From positions 1-39,400 of the forward strand of contig JAPUEI010000085.1 in the NCBI GenBank assembly GCA_027492675.1: a stretch of 39,400 nucleotides of DNA, written 5' to 3'. The notes beneath the pieces are model-generated. The model had not been told where the DNA came from. It made no database searches and saw nothing but the letters and a program-made list of their open reading frames with translations. The DNA comes from Propionibacteriaceae bacterium (GTDB lineage: Bacteria > Actinomycetota > Actinomycetes > Propionibacteriales > Propionibacteriaceae). The position numbers were made by a program, and so were the translations under genes. The first letter of the stretch is position 1. Each line of letters opens with the position of its first letter. Shown one piece after another: positions 16,457 through 24,031 of this stretch.

Positions 16457-18846
16457 CACACCCTCCCGAGTCGGATCGGCGCGACGGTCGCGAGCCGACC
16501 CAGCAGTCGAATCTTAGGTGAGACCTGCTGACCGTCATAGTGCAGAAAGTTCGCCGAGGTCGCCGTGGTGAGAACGTAGTCGGGTGTGACCCCGAGGCTG
16601 TCGTAGTCTGCACGCCGGAATAAGTCGGAAAAGTCCGACCGGCTGACAGAGAAGGTCGACGGGCTCTCGAGGCAGATCGTTCGAAGCATGCCGTAAACGG
16701 CGTGCAACCACGGAGTGGATTGCCGACCGGTCGTCCCAAGAGCCTCCCCGATCACACCGTCACGGAAGAACTGGTAAGCGAGAGATTCACGAATGGAGGA
16801 CTTCGTTAACCGAGAGGCGGCAAAACTCACGAAATCTTCTCGCCCCAAGTTCAGGCTTCCCACGGTCCGCCTGCTTTCAATTAGCCAGTCCACCAACTCG
16901 ACGAGAAGATTCACCGTGATGAATGGATGGCCTGCCGTTTCGGCGAAGACCATCTTCGTGAAGTCTTGATCAACACTTACTCTAGAGGTAAGGATCTTCG
17001 AGACAAGGTCAGTGAACTCGTCATGGCTCAAGGATGCGCGGAATAGGGGGAAGTGATCCTGAATCACGTATGGGCTCAATTGATTCTGATCCATCAGAAT
17101 ATGATGCGCGGTGGGCTGTTGACCAAGGAATATCACGAGATTGTCTCGAGAAAATGTCACGAACTGATTGAGGAGGGGCTGAACCACTGAGTACCGCAGT
17201 CGCTGGTTAGCCTGCGCCTCGAAGGCCAACGTCCCGAAGAGCGTCTCGTACTCATCCAGTACCAGCACACGCTTCCGTTCTCGACCCTTCGAGTCCGGAG
17301 AGCCGCATTCCATGAGCGTTTCAGTAAGGAACGATGATCGAAGGTGCCCGCCGCCCTCTAGGGCGCCAACCACCCTCTTGTAGAGGACCTGTTCTTCCGG
17401 AATCTGGCCAGTGTCATCGCAGGTCTGAGCAATCACGTCGACGTCAGTAGAGTCTGAGCCCAAGTCGAGCCCAGCCGTCGTCTTGCCACTTCGTCGAACG
17501 CTACACCAGAGGCGCACCCCATTTCGCCGCTCAACGGTCCTTAGTAGGTCGCGCACGCTTGGACGGTCGACGCGATAGTAGCGAGTAAGGAAAGGATTAC
17601 CGATCGGGAAGTCGTGTGCGAAATTGTAACGAAGCAGTTGCGTCGCCCGCGTCCCGCCGTCGGACTTGAATGCCGCCCGTTGCAGGATGTTTTCGAACAC
17701 TTGTTCCGGTTGCGGCCTGGAAGAGTCGACCACTATCCCATCGAACCTTGGGTCGCTCGCGAGAAGCGCGCGCGCGACTTCCGAAGTCGTACCGATGACT
17801 GCCTTGGCCCCCTTGCCCAAAGCTTCCTCAAGGAGCTGCTGCGTCAGAGAGCCTCCTCCCAATGAAACAACCACGAAGACCGGCTCTAGCGAAGATGCAC
17901 CGCCCGCGCCGAACGTCACCTCAAGTAGCCCATTGTGCGAGCGGTACTCCGCGAGCGACGGAAGGGGGGCCAGGCTGCGGGACGCCCTGACGAATCGGTC
18001 CACGCCAAGTGCAAACACCGCGCAGTCGGATAAACCAACTACACTCCTCGAAGTGCCAATGGCTTCCCCAACTGCAATAATGTCGGGCTCAGTTAGAAAG
18101 GCGAGAGCATGCACCCATTGCTCGGGCCTTTCTCCAAGTACGTCGCCACCCGACTGACGACCGAAATCGCAGCGCCCAAAGCCAACTAGAATGCCGGCCA
18201 AAATGCCTGAAACTAACTTCCTGAGAGTAAGGGCTTCAGACGCGATGGGCCCTCGCGAGAGCGCGGCGGAATAGTACTCGATAGGTATGTCCAGAAACCT
18301 CTGCAGACCTCCGCAGGCCTTTACTAAGGCTAAGGCCTGATCTCCGCGCTGAATCGTGTGGTCGTACCCCTTGGTGAAGATGTCCAAGCAGTGCTCATCG
18401 AGCAAACCGCGAACGAGTTCGCTCGGAACCGGGTTTGAAGACAGGCCGTGATGCGTCGCCTCGAGAAAGTTGTCCGCGAAGTCAGCGAAGGCGTCGCGGT
18501 ACCATGTACTCCATTGGAAGATATGATAGTCGCGTAGTTCCGCAAGCCCTGCCTTGAATGCATCAAGCACTCCGCGCATCTTGGCCGTGATTGCACTCGC
18601 AGGACTACTGGGCGCTGGACCGGTGGTAGGTGAAGAGGATAGTGCGGCTTCCAACATGTCAGTGAGCCGTCGCTTGCGCTTCGGAAGAAAGCCGTCGATC
18701 GCTCTGCGCAAATCGGCGTCCCAGACACGAAGTTCATCGGGTCCAAGCTGTCCCATCAGGGCTGCGAGGACCCCCTCTGCATCCTCTGGCTTGACCGCTG
18801 CCAGTAGCCGATCGACCTCATCCAGTATGTCATCGGCGGAGCTCAT
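16456..18846 (-). CDS. Large STAND/archaeal-ATPase-like P-loop protein
   Basis: The 796-aa protein starts with a charged helical region (1-110), a helical middle (110-330), and a short Rossmann-like stretch at about 325-395 (VFVVVSLGGGS, KAVIGTTSEVARALL, DGIVVDSS). The ATPase part opens with NPFLTRYYRV, then Walker A SVRRSGKTT near 452 and Walker B RVLVLDEYETLFG near 528. LVIFLGQQP fits a sensor strand, and ETAGHPFITVNLLVELV near 636 matches the conserved GxP segment of PF01637-type and STAND ATPases. The first Walker A glycine appears replaced by Ser. A helical tail follows. GAGGAG lies 12 nt before the ATG. Such proteins commonly switch conformation on sensing a trigger; the trigger here is unknown. 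Confidence 0.75.
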   Translation of the reverse strand: MSSADDILDEVDRLLAAVKPEDAEGVLAALMGQLGPDELRVWDADLRRAIDGFLPKRKRRLTDMLEAALSSSPTTGPAPSSPASAITAKMRGVLDAFKAGLAELRDYHIFQWSTWYRDAFADFADNFLEATHHGLSSNPVPSELVRGLLDEHCLDIFTKGYDHTIQRGDQALALVKACGGLQRFLDIPIEYYSAALSRGPIASEALTLRKLVSGILAGILVGFGRCDFGRQSGGDVLGERPEQWVHALAFLTEPDIIAVGEAIGTSRSVVGLSDCAVFALGVDRFVRASRSLAPLPSLAEYRSHNGLLEVTFGAGGASSLEPVFVVVSLGGGSLTQQLLEEALGKGAKAVIGTTSEVARALLASDPRFDGIVVDSSRPQPEQVFENILQRAAFKSDGGTRATQLLRYNFAHDFPIGNPFLTRYYRVDRPSVRDLLRTVERRNGVRLWCSVRRSGKTTAGLDLGSDSTDVDVIAQTCDDTGQIPEEQVLYKRVVGALEGGGHLRSSFLTETLMECGSPDSKGRERKRVLVLDEYETLFGTLAFEAQANQRLRYSVVQPLLNQFVTFSRDNLVIFLGQQPTAHHILMDQNQLSPYVIQDHFPLFRASLSHDEFTDLVSKILTSRVSVDQDFTKMVFAETAGHPFITVNLLVELVDWLIESRRTVGSLNLGREDFVSFAASRLTKSSIRESLAYQFFRDGVIGEALGTTGRQSTPWLHAVYGMLRTICLESPSTFSVSRSDFSDLFRRADYDSLGVTPDYVLTTATSANFLHYDGQQVSPKIRLLGRLATVAPIRLGRV

Positions 18847-18994
18847 GGGCGGATGCTACTCCTCAGGGGGGCATAGGGGCGCGGATTCCTGGCGGTGATG
18901 TCGATGGGTTTTGGGGAAGGTCGGCGCAGATGTTTCGCACTGCGCCTGGAACGTTCGGATCTGCGACCACGTCCACGCCGAGGCGCAGCCTTCC

Positions 18995-19335
18995 ATGCCG
19001 TGACGTAAGGCCATTCTTCTCGACGAGATGATCGAGGCCGCCGAAGAGGTTCAGACTCTCCCTACATGCCACGAGGTCGAGGTCATCTAGGCCGACCATC
19101 GACATTGTGTCGCCCTCACGTGGAACTTTACGAGGCTCGATAGGCCGCGTCGCAGTTGTCCGCGCAGTACACTGCCGACCAGCCTGAGGGAGACTGGGCC
19201 CGCCGCAGCCAACTTCGCAACCGGATCGTCCACGGCTACTCATCCACCGATCTGCAAGTCCTCCACCCGACCGCCATGGATGTCCGTCCCGCGTTCACCG
19301 CGCAGCTAAAGTCCGGACTTCAAGAACTCAAGTGC
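18995..19335 (+). pseudogene. HepT-like (DUF86) toxin pseudogene
   Basis: Read through its lesions, this strand matches a HepT-like protein end to end: after the ATG at 18995 come RKAILLDEMIEAAEE, then ADHRHCVALTWNFTRL (family ADRxRRDALLWNFTVL), then AASQLSAQYTADQPEG and LRNRIVHGYSSTDLQVLH. The last carries the Rx4H active-site motif (RNRIVH). Lesions: TGA at 19001-19003 as codon 3, TAG at 19088-19090, one missing base at about 19139, and TAG at 19141-19143 where Glu is expected. The native stop is also lost. HepT is the HEPN RNase of MntA-HepT toxin pairs; no MntA-type nucleotidyltransferase was found. The gene is dead. Confidence 0.75.
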
Positions 19336-19409
19336 TTGCCGGTACCACCCCGCCATTCCACACAGCGTTTGCCTCTCCCAGGCACAGCCCAGACAAAGGG
19401 AGTCGCGCC

Positions 19410-20261
19410 TCACACCGCCAGCGGGCGGGACCAGAGGCGGGGCATCTTGGCCCAGGCGCGGCGGCGGAGCTCCCAGGCCTTCCAGGAGGCGGCCGCAGCA
19501 GCCTCGAGGAGACGGTCGTCGGCCACGATGCCGTACTCGGTGCGGACCTCTCGCAGGAACCGTACGTTCTCCTGGAACTGGGCGTCGCTGTGGCTGCCGG
19601 AGACTGACTGCGGCCACACGCGGAACGCGGCCAGCGAGTCACGGAGGCCCACGAGGTCGCCGCGCGAGAGCAGGCGGAGGAACAGGTCGATGTCCATGTT
19701 GAAGACGCGGGTGCCGTCCCAGCCGCCGACCGCCTCGTAGTCCTCGCGCCGGAACATCGCGCTGCCAGGCTCGCCGATGGGGTTGATGCCGTACCGGACG
19801 CTCTGCCTCGCGACGTCGCGCACGGTGTGCCGGCCGACGAGGCCGTGGAGCCCGCTGGCCTTGGCCAGGACGTAGCCGTTGCCGTCGATGACGTGGCGTC
19901 TGCTCGCCACCAGGCTGACGCCGGGTTCCGCGCGCAGGACGGCGGCCTGAGCGCTGAGCGACTGCGGATGGATGAGGTCGTCGGCGCAGACGAGCTTGAT
20001 GTACGAGCCGTGGCAGTGGTCCATCGCGCGGCGCCAGTTGTCAGCCAGGCCGAGGTGCTCGGTGCTGGCGACGAACCGTACGCGCGGGTCATGCGTGAAG
20101 CTCTGCACGGCTCGGGCGGTGCCATCGGGCGACGCGTTGTCGATGACGACGACCTCGAAGTCGGGGTGGTCGGAGGCGAGGACCGAACGCAGCGTGGCCG
20201 GGATGAACTCGACTGCTCGATAGGCTGGGATGCAGACCGACACCTCCGGCGCCATGCTCAT
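19410..20261 (-). CDS. Family 2 glycosyltransferase
   Basis: The product is 283 aa. EVSVCIPAYRAVEFIPATL, VVVIDNASPDGT and KLVCADDLIHP (the metal-binding acidic motif, ADD) are standard GT2 features, and GGWDGTRVFNMDIDLFLRL supplies the acceptor-side acidic residues. It is soluble or membrane-associated in the cytoplasm. It lies on the far side of the low-GC insertion and probably belongs to the same surface-glycan locus as 2480-15274. An in-frame ATG at 20255 has better spacing from AGGAAGG and may be the true start. The specific linkage is unknown. Confidence 0.85.
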   Translation of the reverse strand: MSMAPEVSVCIPAYRAVEFIPATLRSVLASDHPDFEVVVIDNASPDGTARAVQSFTHDPRVRFVASTEHLGLADNWRRAMDHCHGSYIKLVCADDLIHPQSLSAQAAVLRAEPGVSLVASRRHVIDGNGYVLAKASGLHGLVGRHTVRDVARQSVRYGINPIGEPGSAMFRREDYEAVGGWDGTRVFNMDIDLFLRLLSRGDLVGLRDSLAAFRVWPQSVSGSHSDAQFQENVRFLREVRTEYGIVADDRLLEAAAAASWKAWELRRRAWAKMPRLWSRPLAV

Positions 20262-20351
20262 CCCTTCCTGGTCCCCCGGCAGAGTGGGGTGGCCGGTGCT
20301 CAGACTGTAGCGTCCATGAGGTCACGAAACCTAAGAGGGGATTAAGAAGGC

Positions 20352-21362
20352 ATGACTGTCCCACAGCATTCGCGCCTCATCGCCGCCGCTGTGGCCGTCA
20401 CCTGCGCCGCCCTTCTGCTGAGCCTGGCCGGTGACATCCGAAACACCCGGGACGGGGCGCCGAGCATTGCGACGCCCGCCGCGTCGACGGCCACCTCAAC
20501 CGTGAGCCCAACCTCCTCGCTCTCGGCGACGCCCGATGCGACCAGCGCATCACCCTCGGCGTCGACCCCCTCGGCCAGCCTGTCGTCGACCGCACCAGCC
20601 ACGCGGGCGACCGCGGCCAAGCCGACGACCGTGGCCGCCGCCAGCGCGAACCTCGGCTCGTACACCTCCCCACCACCCATCGCGGGCTGGCGCGCGGACT
20701 GGAGCGACACCTTCGACGTGCCGATCGAGAGCACTCGGTGGGGCCGCTACGGCTACGGTCTCCAGGTTCCGGGGCAGGGCGCCATGGGCCGCTACCTGCA
20801 GCCGAACACGTTCACCTCCGGCGGCAAACTCATCCTGCGCACCCAGTACGCGAACGGCGAGTGGTCCAGCGCCGGCGTCAGCAGCGGCGACTTCTACGCC
20901 GTGTCGGGCGGCCGTTGGGAAGTACGGGCGAAGTTCCCGGTCTCCAAGGGCATCGGGTACGTCTTCCTGCTGTGGCCCGCCGACGAATCCTGGCCGCCGG
21001 AGATCGACTTCGCCGAAGGACGCGTCAACGGACCACAGGTGATGGGCACCTATCACTACGACAGCGACAACAAGCAGAGTCAGGTGTTGCTCTCGAACTC
21101 GTCGATGAGCAGCTGGCACACGTACGGCGTCATCATCGGCGCGACCACGATCACGTACACCCTCGACGGCAAACCGTGGGCCGTGACGACCAACCCGCGC
21201 GTCACCACCAAGCCTCTCTGGGTCGGCTTCCAGTGCGGAGCGATGGACCCGAACGGCTCGGCCAAGCAGTACGAGACCGTCGACAACGGCGTCCCGGGCC
21301 CTCTCACGCCGGCCATCAGCGACATCCAAATCGACTGGGTCGCCCACTACGTACCTGCCTGA
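20352..21362 (+). CDS. Secreted GH16 glycosidase (first copy)
   Basis: The 336-aa protein has an N-terminal hydrophobic segment (LIAAAVAVTCAALLLSL) without a lipobox Cys, a Ser/Thr/Ala/Pro-rich linker to about residue 105, then a GH16 beta-jelly-roll domain. The catalytic ExDxxE motif is intact as PEIDFAEG. GH16 enzymes cut beta-1,3 or beta-1,4 glucans and galactans, so this may remodel the surface glycan or digest polysaccharide outside the cell. The whole domain is close to the next gene, with about 82% identity by hand alignment. The ATG is preceded by AGAGGGG at 10-11 nt. Confidence 0.88.
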   Translation: MTVPQHSRLIAAAVAVTCAALLLSLAGDIRNTRDGAPSIATPAASTATSTVSPTSSLSATPDATSASPSASTPSASLSSTAPATRATAAKPTTVAAASANLGSYTSPPPIAGWRADWSDTFDVPIESTRWGRYGYGLQVPGQGAMGRYLQPNTFTSGGKLILRTQYANGEWSSAGVSSGDFYAVSGGRWEVRAKFPVSKGIGYVFLLWPADESWPPEIDFAEGRVNGPQVMGTYHYDSDNKQSQVLLSNSSMSSWHTYGVIIGATTITYTLDGKPWAVTTNPRVTTKPLWVGFQCGAMDPNGSAKQYETVDNGVPGPLTPAISDIQIDWVAHYVPA

Positions 21363-21433
21363 TCTGAGGGTCCCCTCATGTGGACTACACGTCGCTGACG
21401 ACGCCTGTACGTTCCGCCCCAGAGGGGGTCCTC

Positions 21434-22516
21434 ATGACGGTGTCGCGTGTGAGAGGTCGTGTACGTACTGCTTCCATCACCGCGGTGGGAGCGGTGTTCT
21501 TGCTCGTCTCCGTGTCGGCGTCCGCGCTGACCACCACCACCGCCGACTCGGTCCCCGTGTCCCCGGCCACCGCGAGCGTGAACACCCCCACGACGAGTAC
21601 GGCCTCGAGCCCGCTCGCTCCGGCCACCACAGCGCAACCGGCGCCGACCTCCGCCAGCAGCGCGACACCATCGGCCGTGGCGGTGTCCAAGGCGGCCGTG
21701 GCCACCTCCTCCAAGGCCGGCGTGCCATCCCCACCCGCCACGGCCCGCGTCGTCCACCAGGCCATCTCGCTGACCCAGGCCTCCGGTTCGCCGACCGCCC
21801 CACCGGGCAACTCGCCCACCACCGCCCCGTCGTACGCCGGCTGGCGCGCCGACTGGGTCGACAACTTCAACGTGCCGATCGACCAGACGAAGTGGGGTCG
21901 GTACGGCTGGGGCTACCAGGTGCCCGGGCAGGGCGCGATGGGCCGCTACCTGCAGTCCAACACGTTCACCAGCAATGGGATCATGACCCTGCGCACCCAG
22001 TACGCCAACGGCGAGTGGTCCAGCGCCGGCGTCAGCAGCGGTGACTTCTACGCCGTCTCCGGCGGACGCTGGGAGTTCCGCGCGAAGTTCCCCGTGTCCA
22101 AGGGCATCGGGTACGCCTTCCTGCTGTACCCCGACGACGACACCTGGCCCCCCGAGATCGACATCGCCGAAGGCCGCGTCAACGGGCCGCAGATCATGGG
22201 TGTCTACCACTACGACAGCGACAACAAGCAGAGCCAGGTCTTCACCAACAACGCGACGATGAGCGACTGGCACACGTACGGCGTCATCGTCGGCGCCACC
22301 ACGATCACGTACACCATCGACGGCAAGACGTGGGCCACCGTCACGAACCCCTCGGTGAGCACGAAGAAGTTCTGGATCGGCTTCCAGTGCGGCGCGATGG
22401 ACCCCAACGGCTCGGCGAAGCAGTACGAGACCGTCGACAACGGTGTCCCCGGCCCGCTCACCCCGGCGATCAGCGACATCCAGATCGACTGGGTCGCCCA
22501 CTACGTGACGGCCTGA
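21434..22516 (+). CDS. Secreted GH16 glycosidase (second copy)
   Basis: The product is 360 aa. A signal peptide-like N terminus (ASITAVGAVFLLVSVSASA) is followed by a long low-complexity linker of about 105 residues rich in Ala, Thr, Ser and Pro, then GH16 with catalytic PEIDIAEG. The start at 21434 is chosen over an in-frame GTG at 21380 because GAGGGGG lies just before it and the signal peptide begins there. It is a tandem paralogue of the previous gene: the last 40 residues are nearly identical, while linkers differ fully. The gap between them is 71 bp. The stop codon overlaps the first unit of a repeat array. Confidence 0.88.
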   Translation: MTVSRVRGRVRTASITAVGAVFLLVSVSASALTTTTADSVPVSPATASVNTPTTSTASSPLAPATTAQPAPTSASSATPSAVAVSKAAVATSSKAGVPSPPATARVVHQAISLTQASGSPTAPPGNSPTTAPSYAGWRADWVDNFNVPIDQTKWGRYGWGYQVPGQGAMGRYLQSNTFTSNGIMTLRTQYANGEWSSAGVSSGDFYAVSGGRWEFRAKFPVSKGIGYAFLLYPDDDTWPPEIDIAEGRVNGPQIMGVYHYDSDNKQSQVFTNNATMSDWHTYGVIVGATTITYTIDGKTWATVTNPSVSTKKFWIGFQCGAMDPNGSAKQYETVDNGVPGPLTPAISDIQIDWVAHYVTA

Positions 22517-22764
22517 AGTCTCTCGCCAACAGCCCCGAGTTCTCTCGGTAGCGACCTGAAGTTCTCTCCTCAACGCTGCTGAGTTCTCCGACAACTGTGC
22601 AGAAGTCTCTCGGTAACGGGGTGAAACTCTCTCGGCAAAAAGTCGGGCGGGCCTTCACCCGTTACCGAGAGACTTTCCCACCGCTGCGGAGAGACTTTCC
22701 CACCGCTGGCGAGAGACTTCCCCACCGCTGGCGAGAGAGTTTCGCACCGCTGGCGAGAGAGTTC
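22515..22764. repeat. Opposed arrays of ~22-bp units between convergent genes
   Basis: Six degenerate units of the type GAAGTCTCTCGG begin at 22515, 22537, 22558, 22581, 22602 and 22623 (steps of 21-23 bp). Five units of the reverse type GAGAGACTTTCC begin at 22667, 22689, 22711, 22733 and 22755, exactly 22 bp apart, most followed by CCACCGCTGG. The innermost arms can form a stem of about 21 bp with one bulge (22603-22624 against 22654-22674). The left arm overlaps the GH16 stop (22514-22516); the right arm ends 4 bp before the convergent kinase stop. Thus each transcript leaving its gene reads the same unit first. Confidence 0.9.
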
Positions 22765-22767
22765 TGC

Positions 22768-23982
22768 CTACACCACCTGTCGTACGAGCGCTTCCGCGGC
22801 GTCGACGATCTGGTGGGTTTCGCGCTCCCAGTTGGGTTCCTGGCTGCGGTACGGGCCGGTGGCGAGCGAGATGATCACGGCCGCGGCGCGCAGGCGGAGC
22901 TCGGTCGGGTCGACGCGCTCGTCGAAGACGGGCACCCAGGTACGAAGAAGGGCGTGTACGCGCTCGGACTGGCGCGCATTCATCCGCTGCACCGTGGAGA
23001 GGTGCGCGATCAGGCACGCCAGGTCGTCGGCGCGGCGGCCCGGGCCGACGGTGTCGATGTCGAGGATCCCGGAGATGTGCCCGTTGCGTACGAAGATCTG
23101 GCCCTCGTGGAAGTCACCGTGCGTCGGCTCGTCGCCCTCGGGGCAGTCGGCCAGGCCCTGCATGATCTGATCGGCCATCCAGTCCAGCCGAGGCTGCAGC
23201 GGCGGCATCGCCTGCGAGACCATCCGGGCGTAGTGCTTCACCGCGTCCGACCAGGGGGGACGCCGTTCCAGCGCGGAGACCGTCGTGGGCATGGCGTCGA
23301 GCACGCGGATGAGGCGCTCGGCGGTCGTGGGCGCCTCGTCGTCGAAGATGGCGCGGGCCAGCGGTCGGCCCGCGAGCTCGTCGAGCACGAGCAGGTGGTC
23401 GGACGTGGCAGCGAGGATCACCGGCGCCGGCACCCCGGCCTCGATGAGCAGCTCGTGGCGGGTCTTCACGGAGTCGAACAGCCGCTCGCGCAGCACCTTC
23501 ACGTACAGCACCTTGGGCGGCGCGCTCACGGTGCATCGCAGCACCGCACGGCGCCGCGGCCGATAGCCGATCATGTCGAGGCGGATCTGGTCGACGCCCA
23601 CGGGTGTCGGGAAGACGCGGTACTCGTTGAGCACGGCCGCCATCTCCGTGGGGTACGCGGCGCGCTCGAGACCCGGCAGGTCGGGGTCCTTGGGGTAGAT
23701 CCAGACGGCGACCTCGCGGTCCCCGTCGGCGAAGATCGCGGCCCGCTCGTCCGTACGGGCCAGGCCTCCGGCGCGCGCCGACACGCCCAGCAGCTCCTTG
23801 CGTACACCGTGGGGCCACTCGACCGACGCCACGTACGTCGCCGTGGTCGACCGCTGCGGGTTCGCGTCGATGTGGTCGAGCGCCCACGACTGGAGCACTC
23901 CACCGGCGTGCTGTACGGCAGCGCGCAGCAAGCCGCCGACCTCGTCGCTCGTCAGGAGCTTCGACCCGTCCGGATCCCGCAC
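22768..23982 (-). CDS. Phosphotransferase-fold kinase (APH family)
   Basis: The 404-aa protein has the aminoglycoside phosphotransferase/choline kinase fold: YVKVLRERLFDSVKTRHELL (ATP-binding Lys region and Glu), HGDFHEGQ near 294 as the catalytic loop (Asp base; the usual metal-binding Asn is Gln) and GILDIDTVGPG as the DxD metal motif. About 130 residues precede the kinase core, unlike short APH enzymes, and resemble no domain I know. The family phosphorylates small molecules, including sugars and antibiotics. It ends next to the repeat array and lies 49 bp downstream of the CorC-like gene, possibly in one transcript. The substrate is not predictable. Confidence 0.72.
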   Translation of the reverse strand: MRDPDGSKLLTSDEVGGLLRAAVQHAGGVLQSWALDHIDANPQRSTTATYVASVEWPHGVRKELLGVSARAGGLARTDERAAIFADGDREVAVWIYPKDPDLPGLERAAYPTEMAAVLNEYRVFPTPVGVDQIRLDMIGYRPRRRAVLRCTVSAPPKVLYVKVLRERLFDSVKTRHELLIEAGVPAPVILAATSDHLLVLDELAGRPLARAIFDDEAPTTAERLIRVLDAMPTTVSALERRPPWSDAVKHYARMVSQAMPPLQPRLDWMADQIMQGLADCPEGDEPTHGDFHEGQIFVRNGHISGILDIDTVGPGRRADDLACLIAHLSTVQRMNARQSERVHALLRTWVPVFDERVDPTELRLRAAAVIISLATGPYRSQEPNWERETHQIVDAAEALVRQVV

Positions 23983-24031
23983 GTCACCTCCTCAACGCAC
24001 ACGACTTCGCCGGTTCCGATCGGCGATGAGC

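Noticed and set aside
18932-18970. Inverted repeat CGCAGAT/ATCTGCG ahead of the ATPase gene as an operator
   Set aside because: Arms of 7 bp are 25 bp apart with no further support; chance is likely.
18863-19243. A 126-codon minus-strand open frame opposite the HepT remnant
   Set aside because: No motif, weak start, and it is antisense to recognisable HepT-like sequence. A fragment such as VDVVADPNVPGAV looks protein-like but gave no family I know.
19156-19740. A 194-codon plus-strand frame starting in the HepT remnant
   Set aside because: Only its first ~59 codons are HepT-like; the rest is antisense to the glycosyltransferase gene and is open by composition alone.
22515-22764. The 22-bp array as a CRISPR array
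   Set aside because: Units are contiguous and similar over most of the 22 bp, with no unique spacers of usual length, the two halves are in opposite sense, and no cas gene is in the window.
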